DNA from: Elymus sibiricus
Taxonomy: Eukaryota > Streptophyta > Magnoliopsida > Poales > Poaceae
DNA length: 64,000 nucleotides
NCBI GenBank assembly: GCA_039707655.1
Contig: CM077674.1
Location: 242,159,904 to 242,223,903 of the forward strand
Direction of reading: 5' to 3'
Shown: positions 42,190-52,968 of the stretch, in pieces
Layout of the letters: every line of letters begins with the position of its first letter
How positions within the stretch are numbered: position 1 is the first letter of the stretch
Notes under the pieces: model-generated
Database searches by the model: none
Told to the model about the DNA's origin: nothing
The model's input: only the letters and a program-made list of their open reading frames with translations
Made by a program: the position numbers and the translations under genes

Positions 42190-45100
42190 GAAAACTCAAA
42201 TAATGTATAAGGAAGGCAAAACAAACGCTGAATAATTTCATATTTTAATACGACAGTCCTATAGTTGCAAGTTGCCTCTGTAAAATAAATCAAGGTGGGA
42301 AGAGTCAGCTCATGTCGTTTCGGACACAGAGGTGACACGTTCCCTCTCGGAACCATGAGGCTTCTTGAGAAAAGTTACGGTTTGTAAGAAGATTATACCA
42401 CAACACGGAGATTTTTTTTACCACAACACGTTGGTGCCATGTCATGACACCATGGCAAGTTTCATGATTTTCAGGCGAGTTTTGGATATACAGGAATTTT
42501 TAAACCAAGTTTCTCAATGTTTCCGGCAGAGCCACGATGCCCAGATGTTCGAAATTCATTCCCATTTGTTGCACGGGACCGAAACATTCACCCAATGACA
42601 CATATATGATTTTCAACCAATTGTGGTGCACTGTGGCATGTGCCTGTAGTTCAAATTTAAATTATGCACATTAAATGCCTACAAACTCAAATAATGTATA
42701 AAAGGCCAAACGAACCCTAAATAATTCCAAATTGTAACACGACACTCCTATAGTTGCATGTTGCCTCTGTAAAATTATTCAAAGGCGGGAAGAGGCAGCG
42801 TATGTCGTTTCGCACACAGTGGTGACACGTTCCCTCTCAGAACCATGATGCTTCTTGAGAGAAGCGCCAGTTTGAAAGAAGTTTATGCCAAAACTTGACC
42901 CAAAGTCGGCCATTTTTTTAAACAGCATGTTGTTGCCATGTCATGACACCATGCCAAGTTTCATGATTTTTTAGGCAAGTTTTGGATTTACAGGAATTTT
43001 TAAACCAAGTTTCTCAATGTTTACGGCCGAGCCACGACGCCCAGATGTTTGAAATTCATTCCCATTTCTTGCATGGGACCTAAACATACACCCAAGGACA
43101 CATATATGATTTTCAACCCATTTTGGTGCACTGGAGAATGTGCCTGTAGTTCAAATTTGAATTAAGCACATTAAATGCCTTGAAACTCAATTAATCTTTA
43201 CCTACTAATAAAGCACGGATTGCTTCTGTCGGTTCACCGTCGTAATACGCTTCTTCCCATGTCATAATACGCTTCTTCCCGTGAATTAATCTATTATTTT
43301 CACCAAAGCCAACCCACCCACACTGCTGGGCCTCGCACGTGTCCGCAACGGCCCAACAGCACAGTCTGAGTCTGAGGAAAAGAACACAAAAATATTTGTA
43401 ACAGAGAAGAGTCGAACTTGCGACCTACCGGCCTGTTTCTACGGCTGTGACCAACTAAACTAGCTGATGACTATGTCAAATCAAAAGGTTCCCGCAACTT
43501 ATACATGCGCCAAACTTGCATACCCCAGCGACAACTGACAAGCCAACTCTAGCGCACGTTGGTGCAAAAAATAAGAGATGGTTCGAATCCGAGGATTCGT
43601 ATATATTTAGTCCCACCTTGCCCCCTTCCTCACAATCTGACTAATTTATATACATATGCAAGTTGAAATCAGTAAGCCACCTGAAGAATCAATAATAACA
43701 TCTGCGAGAATGAACAAACTCAAAAAGGAGTTCAAAAAAGGATAAGGAAAATAAAGGAGGGATGTGCATGACACTGGATTTCAGGAGGGGGGGTATTAAA
43801 GGAATGATGAATTTCGGGCATTAAAGGAATTGAGGCTCCCTTGGGTATTTAAATTAATGAAAGGCGCTGCCAAATGCAAAGATGGATTATGAGTACCTTA
43901 AAAGAAAGTTGGATCCTCAGAGGAGGGAATTGTGCATGCTGCAAAGAGGATCTCATGAGGAAAAGGAAGGATGAATTGTAGGATTTGTGAACTGGATAGT
44001 TCATGTATGCAGATCTATGAGACCGTTTTGATGTAGCTGTGAGATTGCTTTCTGATACACTTTTGAATTTTATGAGAGCAATTAGCAGGTACGGCTGCAT
44101 GTGCAGTATAAATAGATAATCTATAGATATGTTTGTTCACCCAATCAATTTTTTTTTGCGGTCTTGTTCGCCCAATCAATTGACTATGAATCATGTCCCG
44201 TCCCGAACTAGCGCCCCGAAAATTCAAACTGTCAATTCTTCCATCATTTCTTTCATCATCGAACTTATCTCCAACCCGGCTAATATGGTTCATGATAATT
44301 GGCGTTAACATCGCAATGGAAAAAATCATTTTTTCTCTCCCGTTGCAACACACGGGCAAATGTGCTAGTGTATAAAAAAGGCCAAACGAACCCTGAATAC
44401 TTCCAAATTGTAACACGAAACTCCTATGGTTGCATGTTGCCTCTGTAAAATAAATCAACACGGGAAGAGGCAGCGTATGTCATTTTGCACACAGAGGTGG
44501 CACATTCCCTCTCGAAACCATGATGCTTCTTGAGAGAAGCTCCGGTTTGTGAGAATTTTATACCAAAACTTGTCCCAAATCGGCCAATTTTTTTACCGAC
44601 AGCATGTTGGTGCCATGTCTTGACACCATGCCAAGTTTCATGATTTTCAGGCGAGTTTTGGATTGACATTAATTTTTAAACCAAGTTTCTCAATGTTTAC
44701 GGCCGAGCCACAACGCCCAGATGTTTGAAATTCATTCCCATTTCTTGCATGGGACCTAAACATTCACCCAATGACACATATATGATTTTTCAACCCGTTC
44801 TGGTGCACTGTGGCATGTGCCTGTAGTTCAAATTTGAATTATGCACATTAAATGCTTAGAAACTCAGTTAATGTATAAAAAAGGCCAAACGAAGCCTAAA
44901 TAATTCCAAATTATAACACGACACTCCTATAGTTGCATGTTGCCTCTATAAAATAAATCAACGCAGGAAGAGGCAGCGTATGTCGTTTCGCACACAGAGG
45001 TGACACGTTCCCTCTCGGAACCATGATGCTTCTTGAGAGAAGCTCCAGTTTGTGAGAAGTTTATATCAAAACTTGTCCCAAATCGGCCAATTTTTTTACC

Positions 45101-45440
45101 ATAGCATGTTGGTGCCATGTGATGACACCATGCCAAGTTTCATGATTTTCAGGCGAATTTTGGATTTACATGATTTTTTAAACCAAGTTTCTCAATGTTT
45201 ACGGCCGAGCCATGGCGCCCAGATGTTTGAAATTCATTCTCATTTCTTGCATGGGACCTAAACATTCACCCAAGGACACATATATGATTTTTCAACCCAT
45301 TTTGGTGCAATGGAGCATGTGCCTATTGTTCAAATTTGAATTATGCACATTAAATGCCTAGAAACTCAATTAATGTATAAAAAGGTCAAACGAACCCTGA
45401 ATAATTCCAAATTGTAACATGAAACACCTATAGTTGCATG
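42190..45440 (+). repeat. Tandem array of about 500-bp units, four copies plus a partial
   Basis: Units carry AACTCAATTAATGTATAAAA, TAACACGACACTCCTATAG, GGTGACACGTTCCCTCTCGG, ATGTTGGTGCCATGTCATGA, CCAAGTTTCTCAATGTTTAC and TTCACCCAATGACACATATA in constant order. The GGTGACACGT landmark lies near 42332, 42821, 44497 and 44999; after removing the Helitron the spacings are 490, 502 and 502 bp. Non-coding; short frames on both strands are by-products. The array is cut at about 45440 by an LTR-like sequence. Confidence 0.88.
43195..44368 (+). mobile_element. Non-autonomous Helitron, 1174 bp
   Basis: Starts TCTTTACCTACTAATAAAGC after an A and ends GGGCAAATGTGCTAG before a T; the uninterrupted neighbouring units read AATTAATGTATAAAA, so insertion is exactly between A and T. 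The 3' end has the expected hairpin (CCCGT, loop TGCAACAC, ACGGG) about ten bases before CTAG. No Rep/helicase is encoded, so it depends on an autonomous partner. The interior has no clear captured gene. Confidence 0.93.
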
Positions 45441-45441
45441 T

Positions 45442-46079
45442 TGTTGGCCCAGTGGGAACCAGGGTACCACGGCCCGTCTGCCTTTGGCCCGGAGGAGGAC
45501 GCTTGGGCCGGCCCATGGGGGTGGCCCTGCCTCAGCCGCTCCAGAGGAAGCCGCCTTGCAAGGGGCGAGCCTCGCGAGGCCCCTCGCCGCCAGGCCAGAC
45601 GCTGCCGAGGCCGCCAAGCACCAGGTTCCCTCGCGAGGCCTTCTCACAAAGCAAGTCGTACGGCGCTAGCCGCGGGGCTCTGCGCCCAGCACATGGGTGA
45701 CGTCCCGCTGTCAGGATAAGGATAGCGGGGCGCGACCAAGCCCAACTTCCATTCTGGTGATAAGGGAGAAGCGGTGTCTGCCTCCCCCAAAGCAACTCCC
45801 AAAGGCTTTCCTCTTTGGTGATAGAAGATCAGGACGGATCAGCGCGCCAGGACGGAGGTCATCGCCAAGCCCACCAACGCGTCACGAGGAGCTACTTTAG
45901 CAGGCGGAGACCGCCTTTAGTCAGGATAAGCCTGCGCTCTTGTCCCCCTTTTGAATTGCCGCCCTGTGGCAACCCTTTCCCACTCATATTTTCGGGGAAG
46001 AGGACCAAGGTACTACAAAAGGGGCAGTGCTGCTTCCATGTAAGGCGATCGACCCATTCTCCCGCCGGTGCCTTCTAGT
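45442..46079 (+). mobile_element. Truncated LTR of a Gypsy-type retrotransposon
   Basis: Begins TGTTGGCCCAGTGGGAACCAG, is GC-rich with CCTCGCGAGGC palindromes, and contains the downstream words AGGACCAAGGTACTA and AAGGCGATCGACCCATTCTC, arranged as in long GC-rich Triticeae LTRs. The expected CA end and internal region are absent, so only the 5' part of one LTR remains. No frame in it is a real gene. Confidence 0.55.
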
Positions 46080-46082
46080 GAA

Positions 46083-46586
46083 TTATCCTCTGTAATGTTA
46101 ATATGCAATCTGATCTTCTGAAATGTGATGTTCAGTTAACAGTTTGGTTCAATAATTGCTATATTTCCCAGTAGTTCTTAAGCATGCTTGTTTGGTTAAC
46201 TGTCTGATCTTCTAGTATACATTCTATTCTGCAATTCGTTGCTCAGTTAACTGTTTGGTTCATTTGTTGTGCTGTCTAGTTAACTGTTTGGTTCAATTCT
46301 GCAATGTGATGTTCATTTGTTGTGGGTACAATTTTGTATTGTTATCCATGTGAGAAATAAATCGAATTTGGCTGTACAAAATACGTAGTACATGAGAAAC
46401 ATATACAATTGCTATATTTCCTAGTTCTTAAGCATGATTGGTTTGGTTAACTAGCTTTTCCATGCGGCTCGAATTAATCTGCTGGATCTGTAATTTGTTT
46501 ATTTTTCATTAACATATTCTACTGATAGTATGCCAACTCTCACTTAACCTTATCAATACCTGCCTTATATGTGTTGCAGGGAAATA
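46083..46586 (+). repeat. Spacer with GTTAACTGTTTGGTTCA repeats
   Basis: GTTAACTGTTTGGTTCA or close variants occur near 46134, 46195, 46248 and 46280, together with CTGATCTTCT and TTCTTAAGCATG(C/A)TTG. The sequence may be intron or leader of the B3-type gene. Confidence 0.5.
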
Positions 46587-47227
46587 ATGGGAGGCACTGA
46601 GGTTTACCATCGAGGTTCGCCCATGCATGGTCCTTTGTCTAATAGCACATTATTGTGCAATTGCAGGAACCATTCTAACATTTAGATTTTTAACAATTTG
46701 GTCTTGGACATGTAGGTCCTGCTGTCAGAGGTTTAAACCCACTGTTCGACCCATTTTGCATATGGGGAAATGAGATGTCCATGAATATCAGTCAAGTCGA
46801 GAAATTTAGAAAGATTGTTAGGATAAAGAAACTAGCGACGAATAATAGCAAGATCTTTGTTTGCACAATGAAGAAGACATCAGTCAACTATAGGATGGTA
46901 CAAACTCTTTTACCCTTTTTTTTCCTTTGCGCCATTTCAAAATTTAGAACAAATATTTATGCATATCTTTTTTCAGTCCTTTCCAAAGTAGTTCACCGAT
47001 GATTACCTCTCAGACCACCTGCATGGTCGAGAGGCGAGGAAGGTATTCATTCCGTACCCACGGTACAATATTGAAGTCTTCCTCAAGCGGACGAAGGTTG
47101 GGCGGGCAATTATCCATAGCCACTGGCCTAAAATTGCGAGGACATTCAACATCACTGAAGGCTCAATATTCGCCTTCTGCTTAGTAGTTTTCCAGATGAG
47201 ATTCATCTGTCTATTTACCGTGCATGA
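46587..47227 (+). pseudogene. B3 DNA-binding-domain gene, three exons, broken
   Basis: Exons 46587-46614, 46716-46897 and 46977-47227 join in phase at GT/AG sites. The product begins MGGTEVYHRGPAVRGLNPLF, continues with a basic region (KFRKIVRIKKLATNNSKIF), and exon 3 holds a REM-like B3 fold: DDYLSDHLHG, KVFIPYPRYNIEVFLKRTK, AIIHSHWPKIARTFNITEGS. B3 domains bind DNA in plant transcription factors. Two defects: a TAG at 46989-46991 just before DDYLSDHL, and a one-base shift near 47181 after which the terminal strand FPDEIHLSIYR is in the other frame. It lies inside a CACTA-like half element ending at 47914 and was probably carried by it. Confidence 0.65.
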
Positions 47228-47560
47228 TGCTACTTTTCAAAGGTTTTAGATGTTGCATGTGAAACTTGGTGCTGTTGTGTAATGCCGTAGGTAGCTATAT
47301 GCCTATGTGGTGTAACTGAGTGCTGAAGCTATCTGATGTAATTCAATTATAAAATCCTGGTTGCCGTAATACGGATATGAAATATATGGTGTGTTTGATA
47401 TGAAATGTCAATTTGATTACTAAATGGGTTATCAATAATTGGCTAATTAGCCTGCTTATTGGGTTTTTCTATTGCAGACAGTTTCTCAGACAACACCGTG
47501 GGCGATGAACTCAAACAACCCACACAGTTTCTAGAAAGTAGGTGTGTTGGATCAATGAAC
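47228..47560. other. Spacer between B3 pseudogene and CACTA end
   Basis: No gene. From about 47510 the first subterminal-type words (AATCACACACGACTTTCGC) appear. Confidence 0.4.
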
Positions 47561-47914
47561 AATCACACACGACTTTCGCCCAACAAATGTTTGCGTTAGG
47601 CCACCTTGCACAAACGTTTCCACATAAAAATCGTGTGTGATGTACATACGAACGGAAACGTTTTTCTGGGATTCACTGTGTGGGATGTACGTACGAACGG
47701 AAACGATTGGGCCTGTATAATTGTGTGCGATGGCTCGCCCGATCGCACACGAGCTCTTTTTGCCCCGCGTGTGTGACTGGAGGACCTATCACCGACGGTT
47801 TCTGGGTCTTGTGGGAAGGACCCCCCTATCGCACACACAGGTAAGGCGACGGTTTAAAACTCTGTCATGGAAAGGGGGTAAAAACCGTTTGTATAGGACG
47901 TCTCTGCACCAGTG
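47561..47914 (+). mobile_element. 3' terminal region of a third CACTA transposon
   Basis: Ends TCTCTGCACCAGTG (outside-in CACTGGTGCAGAGACG). Subterminal words GTGTGTGATGTACATACGAACG, GGAAACG and GTGTGCGATGGCTCGCC recur in the last 330 bp. The three following bases are CTA. A matching 5' terminus was not found; the half element begins somewhere after 46080. Confidence 0.7.
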
Positions 47915-48901
47915 CTAGGTGCGACTAAGACTGGTGGAGAGGACAAGTACCCCTTCAAATCTAGGAGCACGGCCTCCGCTTCCAGAGCCCAATTCACTAG
48001 ACCTGCCTTTTTCAATATTTTGAAAAACGGCAAGGCGCGCTCTGCTAACTTGGAGATGAACCTGCTAAGCGCGGCAACGCAACCGGCAAGACGCCTAACG
48101 TCCTTGACACGTTTTGGTGCTTCGATTTGCTCAATTGCTTTGATCTTGTCGGGATTGGCTTCAATTCCTCTCTGAGACACAAAGAACTCGAGAAGCTTGC
48201 CGGACGGAACACCGAACACGCACTTATCGGGGTTGAGCTTCAAGTTAAGTTTGCGCAAGTTTGCAAATGTTTCTTCCAAATCTTGGATCAGTGTTGACTT
48301 GTCCTTGGTTTTGAGCACAATATCATCCATGTAGGCTTCCACATTTCTGTGCAACTGGGCCTCAAAACCAATCTGAACTGCTCCGCCAAACGTTGCCCCG
48401 ACACTCTTCAATCCGAAGGGCATGCGTATAAAGCAATACGTGCCACATGGAGTGATGAACGTCGTTTTCTCCTCATCTTCCTTGGCCATAAAAATCTAAT
48501 GATAACTAGAATAGGCGTCAAGAAAAGAGAGTAGTTCGCAGCCGGCAGTGGAGCCCACAATCTGGTCGATGCGTGGCAAAGGAAAAGGGTATTTCGGACA
48601 AGCTTTGTTTATATCAGTGAAGTCGATACAAAGCCTCCATTTTCCATTCGCCTTACGCACCACAACTGGATTGGCTAACCACGTGGGATGTAGCACTCCT
48701 CTAACCAGGCCTGCCGCTTCTAGCTTCTTGATTTGTTTGGCAATAAACTCTTGCTGCTCCAAGGCTTGCTTCCTGACCTTCTGCTTGACGGGTCTTGCAT
48801 GAGTACAGACGGCAAGGTGGTGCTCAATCACCTCCCTGGGAACACCGGGGATGTCAGATGCTTGCCAAGCAAATACATCGACGTTCACCCGCAGGAAGGC
48901 A
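47915..48901 (-). pseudogene. Gypsy reverse transcriptase fragment, 329 codons, one stop
   Basis: A single minus-strand frame fills the whole 987 bp between two CACTA termini. It covers the RT core: KWRLCIDFTDINKACPK, LSFLDAYSSYH, YCFIRMPFGLKSVGATF, the catalytic EAYMDDIVLKT, and the connection to the RNase H start (ERALPFFKILKKAG, SSPPVLVAPS). A TAG at 48496-48498 interrupts it. No neighbouring gag, RNase H or integrase survives on either side. The fragment probably is the remaining piece of the Gypsy element into which both CACTA copies inserted. Confidence 0.88.
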
Positions 48902-49510
48902 CACTACTGCAGGCGACCACTAACGTGACACATGAATCAGAGACCCCTCGACCAAACTATGTGCGATGCATGAATCGCAAACGGTGTCGTAATAAAACCG
49001 TCGCCAATAATACGAACTGTGTGCAATGCCGGAGACATCAAGCATGATTCAGATTAGAGACGCGTGTGTGATACGTGGCATACAGTTCATCCATACGAAT
49101 TGTTTGCGATGAGCCAGAACAACAGAAATGGGCCGCCAGTTCGAGGTGTGTGCGATACACGGCATACAGTTCACTCGGATGAACTATTTGTGATTACCCA
49201 ACACAACAGAAACGGTCAGGCAGATCAAGGTGCGTGCGATATACGGCATGCGGTTCACTCGGATGAACTGTTTGCGATTACCCAACACAACAAAAATGGT
49301 TCAACTTAACAAGATGTGTGTGATACGCGGCAAACAGGCCAGTAATCCGAAATGTGTGGGAAGACGGATAACAACACGGACGATTCCTGCTAATAACCCA
49401 TGTGTGTTGTGGGCAAACGCTTGCTGGTATACAATTGTCAGCGATTGATGAAATCATCACCGACGGGTTCCCTAGTTTAGCCCGTGGCCGATGTGATTTT
49501 CTCTGTCCGC
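48902..49510 (+). mobile_element. 5' terminal region of a fourth CACTA transposon
   Basis: Begins CACTACTGCAGGCGACC, similar to the outside-in terminus at 47914. Subterminal units built on GTGTGTGATACG(T/C)GGC, ACAGTTCA(C/T), GATGAACT(G/A)TTTG and ATTACCCAACACAACA recur five or six times (49060-49400). No definite 3' end was found downstream; similar words at 50590-50780 and 54340-54620 may mark it or a sister copy. Confidence 0.65.
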
Positions 49511-49676
49511 ACAACATCTATGCTCTGTCTACACAACAACAACATATATACTTATAAGAACATTGTTGCATAACCAAATTAAACATCCAATTACATAAGT
49601 GACTACACACACCAAAGTAAACAATTGCATGCACACTAAACTAGGAGAAACGATCATCTAATCATCTACTTCTTGT
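49511..49676. other. 3' leader of exonuclease pseudogene
   Basis: AT-rich, non-coding; would hold the 3' untranslated region of the minus-strand gene. No clear signal recognised. Confidence 0.35.
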
Positions 49677-49698
49677 TGTGACGACGCTTACCATTGCT

Positions 49699-50386
49699 CT
49701 ACTTCCGACTAGATCCCTGGCCGTTTTGGGGAAGAAGGAGGCACTTCCTCATGTCAACGATCCGCCTATACATCTCGTAGCTCGTGTACACCTCCTTGGC
49801 CGCATACACTACGTGAGCTTCGTCGAGTTTCTCCATCCAGGCCGAGTGCCAGGCACGCTTGTCCTTGTTGCAGGAATCCTTCATGTCTCTGTAGTAGGGG
49901 TCGATGATGGCCTCGGCGAGGTGAACCAGGGAGTCCTTCTCATCCTTCTTGCTGGCCCAGATCTTGTATTGGCCCTGGGTCGACAAGATTCTGGCAGGCG
50001 ATGCCCGAATTCTTGAGCACCTTTACATCATTGGTGATGTCCATCGTAGCGAACATGTAGTGGGGGCTGTTGACAAACCTGGCGAAACGCTCGCAAGGCC
50101 TTGTGGCCAGGCAGTAGTGGTAGACGAGGACGTGATTGCGCACGCACATCTGGGGGACGGCGACCTTGTGACGAGACCCGGCACGAGCGCAGGTGTACTC
50201 GAGGTCGAACCCGACCACCTTGTACTTCTCCGCAGCAAGCAACAACTCCATAGTGTGGATGGAGTTCTCCACCCAGATCGGGTTGCTGGTGTACACCACC
50301 GAGAGCTCCGTGAACCTTCTGTGGGTGTCCACTGCGGCATGCATGGTGAACTGCCGCTCATCGTCAGCAGCCGCTGGGAGCGCCAT
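49699..50386 (-). pseudogene. DnaQ/WRN-like 3'-5' exonuclease gene copy, frameshifted
   Basis: The likely start is the ATG at 50384-50386 (MALPAAADDERQFTMHAAVD). The RNase H-like exonuclease fold is visible: motif I VVGFDLEYT, a middle stretch HKVAVPQMCVRNHVLVYHYC, motif II region ATMDITNDVKVLKNSGI, then after a frame change near 49980 (between CQNLVD and GQYKIWASKKDEKDSL) the region with YAAKEVYTSYEMYRRI, where motif III normally has Asp after YAAK and here reads Glu. Such enzymes degrade nucleic acid from the 3' end. Upstream minus-strand codons to 50578 stay open but lack a good start. It lies next to CACTA subterminal repeats, suggesting it is carried by that element. Confidence 0.7.
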
Positions 50387-51075
50387 TGGAGCCGCGCATG
50401 ATACCCTCTCTGTATTTGTCGTCGTGGGTGTGCTTCCTGCAATACTGGGGTGCGATCGATAGGTTGAAGAGACACAAGGGTTAAATGGCTGCTGTAATAA
50501 ATGGGGGCCGGACGGCCTGTAATCGTCGCGTCTTGTCACCATGTTCCTAGCGGAGGATTCCAGTGCACGCTTGAGCACCCCACACGCGTTTCATTTGACC
50601 ACGCGTGGACTCGAAGAGGCGCCAAGTTTACCCGTGGGTGATGAGGTCAAAGTTACACAGACGGGTAATGATGGACACTCGAGTGCGATAATTCTGGGCA
50701 CACAGTTGAAGAAACCAACTATGTACAATAATGTCAAAGATCGCTGTCGAGGCCGCAATATAGATCATTTGCGATGAGATCAACAGGGGAAACACATTCG
50801 AGAATGGTAAATAAAATCAAGTCCATTGAGGTCCAGATATTAATCGTCCATCGCATATGAAGGTCAAAATAGTACTACCAATATACGAGTCTCATACGAT
50901 GCCATTTCAACGATTGTACCACAAAAGCCCGAAATATTACAAGGTTCAAATTCCAGAGTTAGAGGCTCAAATTCGAAGATTACAAGGTTCAAACTGATAT
51001 TAGAAATGAAATTCAGCTCATGCAGCTGTAGACGCCCGCGCTGATCAGCTGAACATGGACATATGAGAGGTTCAA
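50387..51075. other. Spacer with subterminal-like words
   Basis: 50590-50780 contains words like those of the CACTA end at 48902 (GTGCGATAA, CACACAGTTGAAG, TTTGCGATGAG). The remainder contains a diverged duplication of AAGGTTCAAA(T/C)T. No gene supported. Confidence 0.4.
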
Positions 51076-51082
51076 ATTGATA

Positions 51083-52968
51083 TTACAACTTGTAACGCCC
51101 TTTTCGAAACCTCAACATTTCTGCAAAGGGATCAGCCACTGACAAGTCATGTATGGGCTTGACATAATTACTTCCGATTACTCTGTTAACTGAACTTCCA
51201 AAATGAAATTCAGCTTTTGCAGAGCCTTTTCCATTCTGCCATAGCCATCGGCACTGATCAGCAAACCATTCAGTATTGTGAAGCAAATGTAGGGCACACC
51301 TCATTACCTTTAGCACCCTTGCTCTCACAACAAAGAACCTGGTGAATATAATCTCCAGTAAGGTCCCTCGGTAGGAGTTCAAAGTAATTTTTGAGAGATG
51401 CAGATCAAGGCATTCGATGTGGTTGTTATATTGTATCACATTATCCACTACCGGGCCTAATCTTATCTACAAAAGAAGAGAACATATTAGTGCCTACATG
51501 CAGTTTTGAACACTACTACATGCCTCTTTGATTTGCAGGATTTCTAAAATACACGAATAGAGTGACATGCCATCGTCGATCCTACATGATTAACATGGGC
51601 ATTTGATTACAATCTAGAAAAACGTAGGCTTCTTCCCAAGAGGTTGGAGTGGATGGAAATTTCCCTACGAAAACTAGTACAGATGAATCCAAAGGACAAA
51701 TGCATATGGATTGTAACCTTATGAACCAAGCAACCACTATAGGGGGAAAACATCTATGTACTGAAATCCTCCAAACTTCCTTCAGAAATCGTAGTACATT
51801 CATCATTGTAAACTTGGGAAAAGGTACCAACAAATTGAACTCCCTTATGGTTATCATTTAACAGGAAAGGAGCATCACCTTGATATATAGCTTCTCCAGG
51901 CATGGAAAGCATCTCAGGAAACTGACAACTTCGTCCAGGTTGGGGCCGATAGATTCTAGTGTGAAGACCTTCACTGTGCGCAGATACGGGGTCAAGCTTG
52001 TCGGGTTCATTTTCTGGATGACAGACGAACATACATCTTCAAAATTAGAAAAAATGTTAATTTCAAGAAGGAGAAGAAGAAGGCGACTGTTGTACCCGAA
52101 CGGGTGTGGATCCAATAACAAGTTCGGAAAATTTGACAGACGAGTAGCCCACCACTGTCAATTTCGGCGCAGAAATGACACTGATTCTTGTTGGACCTTG
52201 TTGATCAGCTACAAGTAATCTCTCAAGTAAAGGTGTGTCCTCAATGACCATACTATGATACACCTTCTGTGATCTCTTGTCGCAGCACCAGCAACACACA
52301 TAAATTGTCCGGAGAGTCATGGAGGTGATGTGGAAGCTATTCAACCCATTGATTGCCTAAAGGCGAATGTACTCGAGTGCAGTACAACCGTGGAGCAGGC
52401 ACTCCATGTCATCCTTGGGGATGCAGATGGCGACGAGCTCGAGGTGCTTCAGTCAAGGGAGAAAAAGAGCAGGCGCGTCATTAATCAGGGGCAAATGGCA
52501 GTTCATGAACCTGGCGAGCCGTAGCATGGGCGCGAGGCAGAGCGCGGACGGTGGCAGCAAGCGCATATGTCCATCATTAAAACTAAGCTCCTCAAGGTGA
52601 TCTAGGGCGGGGGATCGGAACCACTCGTCAAGCTTGGCTCGGTCCTTGCCGTTGGAACGGAACTTGCCCGTGATAAGGCCTCTGATTGGGCCAGGGTGCC
52701 TGCCGAGGATCTGGTTCAATGCATCCAAGCTTTTGTGATAGCCATGGAAGAGCTTGTGGACGTCGATGAGGTCGAGAGGGGTGGAGTGCCATAGGGGGTG
52801 CCACCACTGGGAAAGGACGGTTGTCCGCGCGCCATATTTGATTGGGAGGAGGGAGATGATGATGATCAACATATCATCGAGGAGGCTGCTGGTGAAGTCT
52901 AGGCCTACCGGAGTCGCTTGCAGTTCTTGCTCGACCCGCCTCTGCTTGTTGGCAGCCTCATCCTCCAC
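51083..52968 (-). pseudogene. F-box/LRR/FBD gene copy, multiple breaks
   Basis: On the minus strand from 52968: MEDEAANKQRRVEQELQ, then an F-box-like part (LDFTSSLLDDMLIIIISLLP, KYGARTTVLSQWWHPLW), then leucine-rich repeat-like text (LDHLEELSFNDGHMRLLPPS, LERLLVADQQGP, LTVVGYSSVKFSELVIG), continuing in other frames (LRTVKVFTLESIGPN, FLRCFPCLEKLYIK), and an FBD-type end (HIECLDLHLSKITLNSYRG, ARVLKVMRCALHL). F-box/FBD proteins are substrate receptors of SCF ubiquitin ligases. At least four frame changes or introns separate the parts; a stop at 52453 follows LINDAPALFLP. Some gaps may be introns (about 51450-51580), but the stops cannot all be explained that way. Confidence 0.7.

Noticed and set aside
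43380..43470. tRNA-like sequence (GTCGAACTTGCGACC)
   Set aside because: Resembles part of a T-arm but no cloverleaf can be formed around it; it lies within the Helitron.
45366..45900. GC-rich frames of 60-90 codons on both strands
   Set aside because: They lie in an LTR fragment with GCGAGG palindromes and disagree with each other.
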